Positions 1-7,468 of a DNA stretch of 7,978 nucleotides are shown piece by piece. Positions within the stretch are counted from its first letter, which is position 1, and every line of letters begins with the position of its first letter. The notes under the pieces are model-generated. The model saw only the letters and a list, made by a program, of their open reading frames with translations. It had not been told where the DNA came from and did no database searches. Source of the DNA: Phycisphaerae bacterium (GTDB lineage Bacteria; Planctomycetota; Phycisphaerae; Phycisphaerales; UBA1924); assembly GCA_016794945.1 (NCBI GenBank), contig JAEUIX010000282.1, forward strand, positions 1-7,978. Direction: 5' to 3'. Position numbers and translations under genes: made by a program.

Positions 1-928
1 CGAAGCCGACCTGGGCCTTCCAGCCCAGCAACTGCTGGGCGCGGCGCGTGTCCAGGCAGCGGCGCGGCTGGCCGTCGGGCTTGGTCGTGTCCCACTCGAC
101 GCGCCCGGAGAAGCCGGTCAGGCGCACGACCAGTCCGACCAGGTCCTTGATGGTGATCTCGAACGAGGCGCCCAGGTTGATCGGTGTCGGGTCGTCCATC
201 GCCTCGGCCGCCCGGAGGATGCCCTCGGCGGCGTCCTCGCTGTAGAGGAACTCGCGCGAGGCGCTGCCGGTGCCCCAGCAGACGATCCTGTCGTCCCGTC
301 GGGCCTGAGCCTCGACGCACTTGCGGATCAGCGCGGGGATGACGTGCGACGACTGCAGGTCGAAGTTGTCGTTCGGCCCGTACAGGTTGACCGGCAGCAC
401 GAACGCGGACCTCATGCCGTACTGCAGGCGGTAGGCGTCGAGCATCTGCCAGGCTGCCTTCTTGGCCACGCCGTAGGGCGCGTTGGTTTCCTCGGGGTAG
501 CCGTTCCACAGTTCCTCCTCGCGGAACGGAACGGGGGTGAACTTGGGATAGGCGCAGATGGTGCCAGTCTGGACGAACTTGCCGCCGCGCTCGATCAGGC
601 CGTCGCACCGGGCCTGCTCGATCAGGTGCAGGGCCATGGCCATGTTGGCGTAGAAGTACCGGCCTGGGTTCTTCTGGTTGGCTCCGATGCCGCCGACCTC
701 GGCGGCCAGGTGGATGATCACGTCGGCCTTCTGCCCAGGGAACGCGTCACGGTACAGACGCTCGACGTCCGCGCGCTCGGTGAGGTCGAAGTCTTTGCGC
801 CGCGGGACGAAGATGTTGGCCTCGGGCACGCCGCGCTTGCGCAGCCCCGCGATCACCGCTTTGCCGAGGAAGCCGGCGCCGCCGGTGACGATGATGCGCT
901 TGGATGGAAGGTGGCAATTCGTGGTCAT
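1..928 (-). CDS. fcl: GDP-L-fucose synthase (partial, C-terminus outside window)
   Basis: Extended-SDR epimerase/reductase that converts GDP-4-keto-6-deoxy-D-mannose to GDP-L-fucose with NADPH in the cytoplasm, the step after Gmd. The 309 visible codons begin [17 protein letters not shown]. The Rossmann glycine motif TGGAGFLG is at residues 15-22, and the YxxxK pair is Tyr152/Lys156 in APYGVAKK. Further family blocks are [12 protein letters not shown] (73-84), GTICAYPKF (122-130), NLYGPNDNF (181-189), [11 protein letters not shown] (193-203) and the late PDGQPRR block (284-290). E. coli Fcl has 321 residues, so only a short tail should be missing. The start is well fixed: a TGA lies four codons upstream (938-940) with no other start between. 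No convincing Shine-Dalgarno precedes it. In the catalytic loop the E. coli GSSC motif is GTIC here, putting Thr in place of the catalytic Ser. Known family role; function inferred from motifs. The partner gmd lies about 3 kb away on the same strand. Confidence 0.95.
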   Translation of the reverse strand, partial: MTTNCHLPSKRIIVTGGAGFLGKAVIAGLRKRGVPEANIFVPRRKDFDLTERADVERLYRDAFPGQKADVIIHLAAEVGGIGANQKNPGRYFYANMAMALHLIEQARCDGLIERGGKFVQTGTICAYPKFTPVPFREEELWNGYPEETNAPYGVAKKAAWQMLDAYRLQYGMRSAFVLPVNLYGPNDNFDLQSSHVIPALIRKCVEAQARRDDRIVCWGTGSASREFLYSEDAAEGILRAAEAMDDPTPINLGASFEITIKDLVGLVVRLTGFSGRVEWDTTKPDGQPRRCLDTRRAQQLLGWKAQVGF

Positions 929-1076
929 ATGGGTCGTTCAATCGGGTGGATCGCGAGACATGGGAGGAGATTCCGCCGCGCCCCGTTGGAGATTCGATAG
1001 ACTCCGGGACCAATCGGGCAACAGTCGGTCGCCCGCATCGTACGGAAGTCGTCGGGGGTAGCTTCGACGCAGTGTT
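929..1076. promoter_or_regulatory. Divergent intergenic region between fcl and wzx
   Basis: This 148-nt non-coding spacer must hold the 5' ends of both the leftward fcl and rightward flippase transcripts. On the minus strand a weak sigma70-like pair can be drawn: TTGCCC (complement of 1016-1021), a 16-nt spacer, then TATCGA (complement of 994-999), leaving a leader of about 65 nt before the fcl ATG. The -35 matches consensus at four of six positions and the -10 at three, so this is only a candidate. No good promoter was found for the flippase. The plus strand carries a purine run resembling a ribosome binding site near 962-970, but no start codon follows at a useful distance. The divergent gene arrangement supports regulatory content; the individual boxes are guesses. 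Confidence 0.4.
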
Positions 1077-2657
1077 ATGGGTCCTGGAAGTACCAACCCA
1101 CAACCCGCGGCATCGCCACCCCCGGGCGGGGTCGACGCCTCGCGCTCACTGGCCGGCCACGTCGGCTCGGGCATGGCCTGGCTGATGGTGAATTTCGGGA
1201 TCTCCAAGAGCCTGGTGCTCGTCGCCCAGGTGCTCCTGGGCTGGATCCTGTCGCCCGCGGACTTCGGCGTCTACGCCCTGTCGGTCGCCATCACCTCGCT
1301 GGTCACCGTCTTCAAGGACGGCGGCATCCGCGAGCTGCTGGTGCAGCGCTGGCAGGAGTACGACCAGCTGGTGGGCCCGGTCTTCTGGCTGGGCGTGTGC
1401 GTCAACATCGTCGCGGGGCTGGTGCTTGCCGCGGTCGCGCCGTTGGCGGCGATCGCCTACGACGAGCCGGCGTTGATGTGGATGGTCCTCATCACGGCGG
1501 CGTGGATCCCGCTGAGCTCAACGTACTCCATCCAGTACGTCCGGCTGCGGCTCGACCTGAGGTTCAAGACGATCGCCTGGCTGGGGCTGACCTCCGGCGT
1601 CGTGCGCTACGGGGGGCAGGTGGCCCTGGCCCTGAACGGCTTCGGGGCCGTCAGTTTCGTGCTCCCGCTGCTGGCGACGGCCGTGTTCGAGGCGATCGTC
1701 GGGTACGCCGTCACGCGCGAGTGGCCCTGGCGCCATCCGGTGGACATGCGGCGATGGCCCGAGCTGCTGCGGGAAGTCCGCTGGATCGTCTGGGGCAACC
1801 TGATGGCCGGCGGGCTGGGCCAGTCGTATTACCTCGTGGTTGGTCTGTTCGTCGGCAAGGAAGTCATCGGCGTCTACTTCTTCGCGATGCAGCTGCTGTT
1901 CCACATCGAGTCGGTGATCGGCAACACGCTGCAGCAGGTCCTGGTTCCCGTGCTCTCGAGATTCAAGAACGATGCGGAGCGCCTCGGCGGCGCGTCCGTC
2001 CGGACCATCCGCGCCACGATGCTCATCACCGTCCCGTCGGTGCTCGGGCTGGCCGTGGTGTTCCCCGGGATCGAGCAGTCGATCACCATCTGGCAGGGCA
2101 AGTGGGAGCCGGCGATCTGGCCGCTCATCGTGCTGTCGGTGGGCTACCCCCTGCGCATGATCCTGGTCGGCGTCGCCTCCACGGTCCTGCAGGCCCAGGG
2201 CCGCTGGGCCGCCTGGGCCTGGCTCTGGACGCACAACGCCGTCGGCCTCACCATCGTCGCCGGTGTCGCCGGCGGCGTGTTCCGCTCGCCGCTGGCGATC
2301 TCGATCGCCGTCGCGGCGTTCCTCTTCGCCACCGGTTTCATCTCCACGCTCTCGACCGTCTGCCACCTCGGCGTGCCCGCGCGAATCGTGATCGGGTCGA
2401 TCGTGGATGTGTTCCTGCTCGGGCTGTTCGCCGCCGCCGCGAGCCTGTACGTCGAATTCGAATTCGGTCAGTCGCTGCAGCCGCTGCTGCGTTCTGCGCT
2501 GTGCGGGTCCATGTTCGGCGCGATCTACCTGTTGGCGGTGCGGCTGGTGGTGCCCGCGCACGTGTCCGAGGGGCTCTCGGTGCTTCCGGGCTTCATCGCC
2601 CGCCCGATTGCGCGGGTGCTGCGGCTCCCCCCGCCGGTGCCCAGCGGCCAGCCGTGA
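1077..2657 (+). CDS. wzx: Wzx-type polysaccharide flippase (oligosaccharide flippase family)
   Basis: A 526-residue multi-pass inner-membrane protein of the MATE/MVF-like polysaccharide exporter superfamily (Wzx/RfbX/WzxC type). The family flips undecaprenyl-linked repeat units from the cytoplasmic to the periplasmic face. After a Pro/Gly-rich N-terminus of about 30 residues, the family's first helix region reads VNFGISKSLVLVAQVLLGW (38-56), followed by the typical LSPADFGVYALS block (59-70) and FKDGGIRELLVQR (79-91). Roughly a dozen hydrophobic segments follow, among them about 98-127, 133-150, 165-210, 235-275, 312-330, 345-372, 378-400, 405-427, 438-459 and 473-492. Length is within the range of long Wzx proteins. 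The first in-frame ATG is used; ATGs at residues 33 and 37 would cut into the first helix region. It is the only complete plus-strand gene and stands alone, divergent from fcl and convergent with the wbpA-like gene. Its substrate is unknown, but neighbours point to a fucose- and uronate-containing glycan. Confidence 0.88.
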   Translation: MGPGSTNPQPAASPPPGGVDASRSLAGHVGSGMAWLMVNFGISKSLVLVAQVLLGWILSPADFGVYALSVAITSLVTVFKDGGIRELLVQRWQEYDQLVGPVFWLGVCVNIVAGLVLAAVAPLAAIAYDEPALMWMVLITAAWIPLSSTYSIQYVRLRLDLRFKTIAWLGLTSGVVRYGGQVALALNGFGAVSFVLPLLATAVFEAIVGYAVTREWPWRHPVDMRRWPELLREVRWIVWGNLMAGGLGQSYYLVVGLFVGKEVIGVYFFAMQLLFHIESVIGNTLQQVLVPVLSRFKNDAERLGGASVRTIRATMLITVPSVLGLAVVFPGIEQSITIWQGKWEPAIWPLIVLSVGYPLRMILVGVASTVLQAQGRWAAWAWLWTHNAVGLTIVAGVAGGVFRSPLAISIAVAAFLFATGFISTLSTVCHLGVPARIVIGSIVDVFLLGLFAAAASLYVEFEFGQSLQPLLRSALCGSMFGAIYLLAVRLVVPAHVSEGLSVLPGFIARPIARVLRLPPPVPSGQP

Positions 2658-2659
2658 AC

Positions 2660-2669
2660 CGGCGCGCCG
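2660..2669. repeat. 10-bp perfect GC palindrome between convergent stop codons
   Basis: The sequence CGGCGCGCCG, a perfect palindrome containing an AscI-type site, lies inside the 15-nt gap between the flippase TGA (2655-2657) and the wbpA-like TGA (2673-2675). It has no loop and no T-run on either side, so it is not a classical intrinsic terminator. It could act as a short bidirectional structure or be chance in such GC-rich DNA. Confidence 0.3.
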
Positions 2670-2672
2670 CCG

Positions 2673-4013
2673 TCAGGCCCGGAACAGGCGGTCACCCATC
2701 TGCGCGGCGTACCTGGCCATCGCCCCCCGAGTGTCGACGACGAACTTCGCCTCCTTGGCGATCATGTCCCACGGGAACGCGGCGTGCGCCGTGGAGACCA
2801 CCAGAGCGTCGTACGACCGGATCGACTCGGGCGTGCAGGGCACGCCGGTCAGGTCCAGGCAGTGGTCGCGCGTCGGGAAGGTCTTGGGCACGTGCGGGTC
2901 GGTGTAGTCCACGTGGCAGCCGCGCTCGCGGAACTCCTCGATGAGTTCGAACGACGGGGATTCGCGCACGTCGTCGATGTCGGGCTTGTAGGCCAGGCCG
3001 AGCACCAGCACGCGCGATCCCTTGAGGGGCTTGCCGCGGTCGGACAGCGCGCGGGCGGTGCGGTCGACCACGTAGTAGGGCATGCGCGTGTTGATGAGGC
3101 CGGCCAGCTCGATGAACTGGCTGGTAACGCCGAACTCCTTGGACTTGTACGTCAGGTAGAACGGGTCGATCGGGATGCAGTGCCCGCCCAGCCCCGGGCC
3201 GGGGTAGAAGGGCATGAACCCGAACGGCTTGGTGCGGGCGGCCTCGATGACCTCCCAGATGTTGATGCCCATCGCGTCGAAGACGATCTTCAGCTCGTTG
3301 ACCATCGCGATGTTCACGCAGCGGAAGATGTTCTCCAGCAGCTTGGCGCTCTCGGCCACCTCGGCGCTGGAGACCGGGACCACCTGCTTGAACGCCTTGG
3401 CGTAGAGCGCCACCGACAGCTCGCCCGACGGCTTGTCCAGGCCGCCGACCACCTTGGGGATCGTCACCGTGGTGTGGCTCTTGTTGCCCGGGTCCTCGCG
3501 CTCGGGGCTGAAGGCGATGAAGATCTCCTTGCCGCAGGTCAGGCCCTTGGCCTCCAGCGGCTGGCGGAACTCCTTGCGCGTCGTGAACGGGTACGTGGTC
3601 GATTCCAGGATCAGCAGCTGGCCGGGGCGCACCGTGCGCGCGATCGTCTCGGCCGACTTGACCACGTACGACAGGTCCGGCACGTGGAACTGGTCCAGCG
3701 GCGTCGGCACGCACACCGCGATCGCGTCGCACTCGCCCAGCCGCGCCGGGTCGGTCGTCGCCTCGAACTTCTTCGACGCCGCCAGGGTCTTGTACAGGTC
3801 CGTCCCCAGGTGCTTGAGGTACGGCGTGCCTTCCTTGAGGAACTTCGGCTTGTTGGGGTCCGTGTCGTACCCCAGCACGCTGTAGCCGGCGGCGTGGAAC
3901 GCCGCGGCCAGCGGCAGCCCGACGTACCCCAGGCCGATGACGCCGACCTTGGCGTTGCCGGAGGTGATCTTGCTCATGAGGGCGGCGAAGTGCGGGTTGG
4001 AAGCGTGGTCCAT
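2673..4013 (-). CDS. wbpA: Nucleotide-sugar dehydrogenase, WbpA-type (likely UDP-N-acetylglucosamine 6-dehydrogenase)
   Basis: Cytoplasmic NAD-dependent dehydrogenase of the UDP-glucose/GDP-mannose dehydrogenase family. It oxidises C6 of a UDP-sugar to the uronate in two steps, supplying acidic sugars for surface glycans. The protein has 446 residues. The N-terminal Rossmann motif is VGVIGLGYVGLPLA (23-36), with CVPTPL at 101-106, ESTTYP at 137-142 and SPEREDPGN at 169-177. The central domain carries the conserved Lys224 and Asn228 (AESAKLLEN). The catalytic Cys279 lies in GPGLGGHCIPIDP (272-284), and the C-terminal UDP-binding domain begins near VLVLGLAYKPDIDDVRESP (335-353). SPEREDPGN and the length favour the WbpA/TviB branch over UDP-glucose dehydrogenase, but specificity is inferred. 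The ATG giving MDHASNPHF is used; ATG at residue 13 (3977-3975) is an alternative, and neither has a clear ribosome binding site. The frame stays open far upstream, but that part is antisense-like out-of-frame reading across gmd. It follows gmd by 83 nt, probably in one transcript. Confidence 0.92.
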   Translation of the reverse strand: MDHASNPHFAALMSKITSGNAKVGVIGLGYVGLPLAAAFHAAGYSVLGYDTDPNKPKFLKEGTPYLKHLGTDLYKTLAASKKFEATTDPARLGECDAIAVCVPTPLDQFHVPDLSYVVKSAETIARTVRPGQLLILESTTYPFTTRKEFRQPLEAKGLTCGKEIFIAFSPEREDPGNKSHTTVTIPKVVGGLDKPSGELSVALYAKAFKQVVPVSSAEVAESAKLLENIFRCVNIAMVNELKIVFDAMGINIWEVIEAARTKPFGFMPFYPGPGLGGHCIPIDPFYLTYKSKEFGVTSQFIELAGLINTRMPYYVVDRTARALSDRGKPLKGSRVLVLGLAYKPDIDDVRESPSFELIEEFRERGCHVDYTDPHVPKTFPTRDHCLDLTGVPCTPESIRSYDALVVSTAHAAFPWDMIAKEAKFVVDTRGAMARYAAQMGDRLFRA

Positions 4014-4096
4014 GGGTCGTGTCTCGTCGGGGGCGGAGTTCGTCGGGGATCTCTGCGGTCGGGATCGAAGGGGCGAAGTGCCGGGGTGCGCGCGGG

Positions 4097-5227
4097 CTAT
4101 TGATCGTGCCCGGCGAAGTCGGGCAGTTTGTGGCCGGCGTCGCGCAGGGTCTTCTCGCGCTTGGCCAGTTCGAGGTCGTGGTCCACCATCATGCGGGCCA
4201 GCTGCTCGACGCTGGTCTCGGGACGCCAGCCGAGCTTGGTGGCGGCCTTGGACGGGTCGCCCAGCAGCAGGTCCACCTCGGCCGGCCGCAGGTAGCGAGG
4301 GTCGAAGGCCACGTGCTTGTCCCACGCCAGGCCCGCGCAGTCGAAGGCCATCTGCGCGAACTCGCGGACGGTGATCGTCCGCCCGGTGGCGATCACGTAG
4401 TCGTCGGGCGTCTGCTGCTGCAGCATCATCCACATCATCTTCACGTAGTCGCCCGCGAAGCCCCAGTCGCGCTTGGAGTCGAGGTTGCCCAGGAACACCT
4501 TCTCCTGCAACCCCATCTTGATCCGGCCCACGGCGCGGGTGATCTTGCGGGTGACGAACGTCTCGCCGCGGCGCGGCGATTCGTGGTTGAACAGAATCCC
4601 GCAGGAGGCGTGCAGCTTGTACGACTCGCGGTAGTTGACCGTGGCCCAGTGCGCCATGACCTTGGCGCAGGCGTAGGGAGAACGCGGGTAGAAGGGCGTG
4701 GTTTCCTTCTGGGGAACCTCCTGCACCAGGCCGTACTGCTCGCTGCTGGAGGCCTGGTAATAGCGGATCTGGTGCCCGCAGGTCTGCTGGTGGTCGCGCA
4801 CCGCCTCGAGCAGCTTCAGCGCGCCCATCGCCACCGTCTCGGCCGTGTACACCGGCATGTCGAACGACACCCGCACGTGCGACTGCGCGCCGAGGTTGTA
4901 CACCTCGTGCGGGTTGGTCTGCTTCATCAGCTTCGCCAGCGCGTTGCTGTCGCACAGGTCGCCGTAGTGCAGCACCAGCTTGCCGCCGCTGGCCGCGTGC
5001 GCCGCCTTCACGTGCGGGTCGGTGTAGATGTGGTCGATCCGGTCGGTGTTGAAGGTGCTGGCGCGCCGGATGATCCCGTGCACCTCGTACCCCTTGGCCA
5101 GCAGGAACTCGGCCAGGTACGAGCCGTCCTGCCCCGTGATGCCGGTGATCAACGCCCGGCGTCCGGCGGTGCCGGCGGCCGGCGACGCCCCGCCCGGTGC
5201 GCCGTTGGTCTTGCTGTTCTTGGACAT
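4097..5227 (-). CDS. gmd: GDP-mannose 4,6-dehydratase
   Basis: Extended-SDR enzyme that converts GDP-D-mannose to GDP-4-keto-6-deoxy-D-mannose, the first committed step to GDP-L-fucose and also to GDP-rhamnose or perosamine. The protein has 376 residues, against 373 in E. coli Gmd. The nucleotide-binding motif is [16 protein letters not shown] (25-40), followed by [17 protein letters not shown] (50-66). The catalytic residues are Ser161 and Glu163 in QASSSEQYG (158-166), with Ser in place of the usual Thr, and Tyr185/Lys189 in [11 protein letters not shown] (180-190). Further blocks are [16 protein letters not shown] (214-229), [17 protein letters not shown] (246-262) and [15 protein letters not shown] (314-328). 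The start MSKNSKTNG leaves about 23 poorly conserved residues before the fold. The frame is open to an ATG at 5305, but the extra 26 residues look unrelated to the family, so the shorter form is preferred. With fcl it completes GDP-L-fucose synthesis, assuming GDP-mannose is made elsewhere. Confidence 0.96.
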   Translation of the reverse strand: MSKNSKTNGAPGGASPAAGTAGRRALITGITGQDGSYLAEFLLAKGYEVHGIIRRASTFNTDRIDHIYTDPHVKAAHAASGGKLVLHYGDLCDSNALAKLMKQTNPHEVYNLGAQSHVRVSFDMPVYTAETVAMGALKLLEAVRDHQQTCGHQIRYYQASSSEQYGLVQEVPQKETTPFYPRSPYACAKVMAHWATVNYRESYKLHASCGILFNHESPRRGETFVTRKITRAVGRIKMGLQEKVFLGNLDSKRDWGFAGDYVKMMWMMLQQQTPDDYVIATGRTITVREFAQMAFDCAGLAWDKHVAFDPRYLRPAEVDLLLGDPSKAATKLGWRPETSVEQLARMMVDHDLELAKREKTLRDAGHKLPDFAGHDQ

Positions 5228-5416
5228 GCTCGGCTCTTGTGAGGTGGGTGTTCGGGTTCCGACGAGAATCTGGGGAAGTGTCGTCCTTCGTCGGCTCAAA
5301 GACAAGCCCGGTTCATTGCCGGAAGGGGCTCGAGCCGCAGGGTACGGACCTCCCGGACCCCCGGATCGGACGCTCGTGCAGGTTTTGGCGCAACTTCAGA
5401 CCCCGGAGGGGCAGGT
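5228..5416. promoter_or_regulatory. Spacer upstream of gmd (leader or internal promoter region)
   Basis: This 189-nt non-coding stretch separates the GT-C-like gene from gmd, both on the minus strand. Its size, in an otherwise tight gene array, suggests that gmd has its own promoter or a long leader. Near the upstream stop codon a small hairpin can form on the minus strand (CCCC/GGGG arms, 5408-5411 and 5401-5404, loop of 3), but no U-run follows, so termination there is doubtful. A 7-bp inverted repeat lies nearer to gmd (see 5259-5294). A very weak -35/-10 pair (TTGTCT, 17 nt, GACACT) can be drawn on the minus strand around 5276-5304; it is not good enough to call. Confidence 0.3.
5259..5294. 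repeat. 7-bp inverted repeat in the gmd leader
   Basis: CCGACGA (5259-5265) and its exact reverse complement TCGTCGG (5288-5294) flank a 22-nt spacer, 31 nt or more upstream of the gmd start codon. It could be an operator or a leader hairpin. The arms are GC-rich and short, so chance is possible. Confidence 0.3.
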
Positions 5417-6760
5417 CTATGGCCCGAACAGCGTCCGCGAGGCCACCGCTGCCAGCAGCACCGCGAGCGCCACCGGGGCCGCCGTCGCAACCCGGCGGTG
5501 AACGCCCGACCGGTTCACATCCGCCAGCAGACGCGCGCCGGCCATCGCCACCAGCATGAGCAGCGCCGGCTCGACGTAGCGCTGCCAGCACGCGTGATTG
5601 GCCGACTGTGCCAGGGTGAACCCCGCCAGGGCCGCCAGCCAGACCCACCGTTCACGAAGGTTCAACCCAGACGCGATCAGCGCTGCCACCACCGCTCCGG
5701 CCGGAGCCAGCAGCAGGATGATCACGCTCGTGCGGCCGCCGATCACCGGTGCCTGCGCCGCCACCTGCCACAGCCCGGTCCACCGGCCGTCCTCCACGCT
5801 GTAGGTGGTCGCGGGCACGAGCGCGACCGCCGCGCCGGCCGTCAGCGCCAGCAGCAGCACCGCCGGCCGCTCACGCACCAGTTCCACGAGACGGTCCCAC
5901 AGCAGCGGCGCCAACGCCAGGCCGTAGATCGCCAGCAGCGACAGCACGAACGCCGGAGTCGCCGCGTTCCCGCCGTGCAGCACCGTCTGGAACCTGGGCG
6001 GCACCAGCCCGCCCCACGCGCTCACAAACGCCGCCAGCAGCGCCACCGCCGGCGTCGCCGCCACGAGCGCCGCCGCGGCCCGCGCCACGCGCGCGCGCGG
6101 CTCGCCCAGCAACAGCCCGAACTCGATCCGCGACAGCAGCGGGGGGCGTTCGTCGCCAGACGCCCCGTTGCCGATCCACGCCGCGGCCAGCAACGGCGCG
6201 GCGGTCCACAAGTGGATCTGGCGCGTCAGGACCAGCACCGCCAGCACCAGCGCCCCGCCGGCCACGAACCAGCCGTCGACGCGTCCGCGCCAGCAGAACA
6301 TCAGCACCCCCAGCACGCCCAGCCACGCCGCGTTGTCCGGCAGCAGCCACGCGCCCGACGCGAGCACATACGGCGAACAGGCGAACGGAAGCGCCATGAG
6401 CGCAGCGCCCGGGCGGCCCGCTCGGCGCACGCACCAGTGGGCCATCAGCCCCACGAGCGGGAGCGAGATCAGCAGCGATGCCAGTCGCAGGGGCCGTTCG
6501 CCGTCGCCGACCACACCCGATGCCCCGGCCATCAGCAGGTGGTAGCCCGGCGTGGTTGCCGAGGCGTAGTCGTGCAGGTCCGGCCGCGGCCACTGCTGCG
6601 CGAACGATCGGATGGCCTGCAGGTGATAGTCGTTCTGGTCCACGCGGATGCGCTCGGGCGTGGAGCCGAAGAAGATGATCGCCGCCGCCGCGAGGGCGAA
6701 GCACGCTGTCAACGCCAGGGCCGGCGCCCATGCGCGGGTTGTCTCGGGGCGGTCGTTCAT
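5417..6760 (-). CDS. Multi-pass membrane protein, probable GT-C glycosyltransferase resembling ALG10/DIE2
   Basis: A 447-residue integral membrane protein with about 10-12 hydrophobic segments (for example 12-31, 92-109, 117-136, 143-155, 164-178, 184-196, 227-249, 268-286, 299-314, 342-364, 372-385, 397-412 and 426-441). The first extramembrane loop carries an acidic signature, DQNDYHLQAI (41-50, Asp41/Asp44), where GT-C enzymes place their catalytic acid, followed by ATTPGYHLL (68-76). This order, together with PDNAAW (141-146) and LTRQIHLW (178-185), recalls the ALG10/DIE2 (GT59) pattern of DE-H-QA, TTPPGLY, DN and RQTNIVW. It would then transfer a sugar from a polyprenyl-phosphate donor to a lipid-linked or protein acceptor on the outer face of the inner membrane. 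The fold class is a moderately supported inference; the exact family and sugar are not established. Its ATG lies 12 nt after the methyltransferase stop, so the two are very likely cotranscribed. Confidence 0.72.
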   Translation of the reverse strand: MNDRPETTRAWAPALALTACFALAAAAIIFFGSTPERIRVDQNDYHLQAIRSFAQQWPRPDLHDYASATTPGYHLLMAGASGVVGDGERPLRLASLLISLPLVGLMAHWCVRRAGRPGAALMALPFACSPYVLASGAWLLPDNAAWLGVLGVLMFCWRGRVDGWFVAGGALVLAVLVLTRQIHLWTAAPLLAAAWIGNGASGDERPPLLSRIEFGLLLGEPRARVARAAAALVAATPAVALLAAFVSAWGGLVPPRFQTVLHGGNAATPAFVLSLLAIYGLALAPLLWDRLVELVRERPAVLLLALTAGAAVALVPATTYSVEDGRWTGLWQVAAQAPVIGGRTSVIILLLAPAGAVVAALIASGLNLRERWVWLAALAGFTLAQSANHACWQRYVEPALLMLVAMAGARLLADVNRSGVHRRVATAAPVALAVLLAAVASRTLFGP

Positions 6761-6772
6761 CGCGTCTGCGGG

Positions 6773-7468
6773 CTATCGGCCCGCCGCCCCGGCGGGCTTG
6801 CGGAACACGCGCAGTTCATGCCCGTACCACAGCCGGTTGTGAGAGGATGCGTGCTCCAGCGTCAGGCCCGCCTGGTCCGCCCAGCGTTCCACGTCGGAGA
6901 TCGGCGCGTACCGGATCCACTGCCGGGCCATCAGCAGGTCGTGCAGGCGATTGGCCCAGGCGCGCCACCGGGGGCGGCGGCACATGTCCTTGTAGATCAG
7001 CACCCCGCCGGGGGCCAAGCGAGACGCGGCCAGTTCGATCACCCGTGCCTGGGCCGACGGCGGCACGTGGTGCATCACGTCGATGATGCTCACGCACGTG
7101 AACGGTCCTTCGGGCCACGGGGCCTGCACCGGCAGGTGCTCGAAGCGCGGCCGGGGCGAGCCTTCCGGCAGGCGCATGGAACGCGCCAGGGCGATGGCAC
7201 CGGCCGAACTGTCGAACCCCGCCGCGGTGCGCACCCGCCCGAGTCGGCAGAGCAGCCCCGGCCACAGGCCCCCGCCGCATCCCACATCCAGCAGGTCGGC
7301 CCCCTCCGGCACCAAGGGGATCAGCCGTTCGAACGGACAGATCCTGGGCCTCCAGTGCTGAAGCCGCCGGAACAGTGCCGGTCCGTCTGGAAACAGTTCG
7401 CGCGCGGCCGCCGACAGCACAGCCGGGGTGAACGATTCTCCGGGCATGGGCGTAGGGGCGGTGGGCAT
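6773..7468 (-). CDS. Class I SAM-dependent methyltransferase
   Basis: A soluble Rossmann-fold methyltransferase of 231 residues. Motif I, the SAM-binding glycine loop, is LLDVGCGGGLWPGLL (59-73). The acidic end of strand 2 is GFDSS (84-88), and motif IV is in SIIDVMHHVPP (127-137), with LAPGGVLIYKD (151-161) as the typical post-III strand. Upstream of motif I, LQHWRPRICPFERLI (36-50) is a Cys/aromatic-rich cap of the kind seen in small bacterial methyltransferases. The family is known, but the substrate (sugar, polyprenyl lipid or other small molecule) cannot be told. The ATG at 7468 is used; ATG at 7447 gives 224 residues and is equally possible, since neither has a Shine-Dalgarno. The frame runs open to 7675, but that would overlap the divergent ubiA-like gene and adds no domain. 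It is the first gene of the leftward block, followed after 12 nt by the GT-C-like gene. Confidence 0.88.
   Translation of the reverse strand: MPTAPTPMPGESFTPAVLSAAARELFPDGPALFRRLQHWRPRICPFERLIPLVPEGADLLDVGCGGGLWPGLLCRLGRVRTAAGFDSSAGAIALARSMRLPEGSPRPRFEHLPVQAPWPEGPFTCVSIIDVMHHVPPSAQARVIELAASRLAPGGVLIYKDMCRRPRWRAWANRLHDLLMARQWIRYAPISDVERWADQAGLTLEHASSHNRLWYGHELRVFRKPAGAAGR

Noticed and set aside
1518..2561. 347-codon minus-strand open frame antisense to wzx
   Set aside because: It is extremely rich in Arg, Asp, Glu, Gly and His, typical of out-of-frame reading of a high-GC membrane-protein gene.
1046..4050. TCGTCGGG(G) recurring in spacers near 1049, 4024 and 4040, considered as a shared regulatory motif
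   Set aside because: Similar strings also occur inside coding sequence (for example near 1696 and 4401) and orientation relative to the genes is inconsistent, so chance in GC-rich DNA is the simpler explanation.
4014..4955. Upstream extension of the WbpA-like reading frame by over 300 codons, suggesting a fusion protein
   Set aside because: The extension runs across gmd in another frame and reads as low-complexity Arg/Ala/Gly/Pro sequence. The dehydrogenase starts normally at MDHASN with its Rossmann motif close behind.
4019..5242. 407-codon plus-strand open frame antisense to gmd
   Set aside because: Composition is Val/Leu/Gly/Arg/His-biased without motifs, while the minus strand encodes full-length Gmd with all catalytic residues.
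5398..5418. Hairpin right at the GT-C-like stop codon, considered as an intrinsic terminator
   Set aside because: The stem is only about 4 bp plus a bulged extension and no U-rich tract follows on the minus strand.
6086..6100. Alternating GC run that might form Z-DNA
   Set aside because: It lies inside the GT-C-like gene and encodes ordinary Ala/Arg codons; such runs are expected at this base composition.
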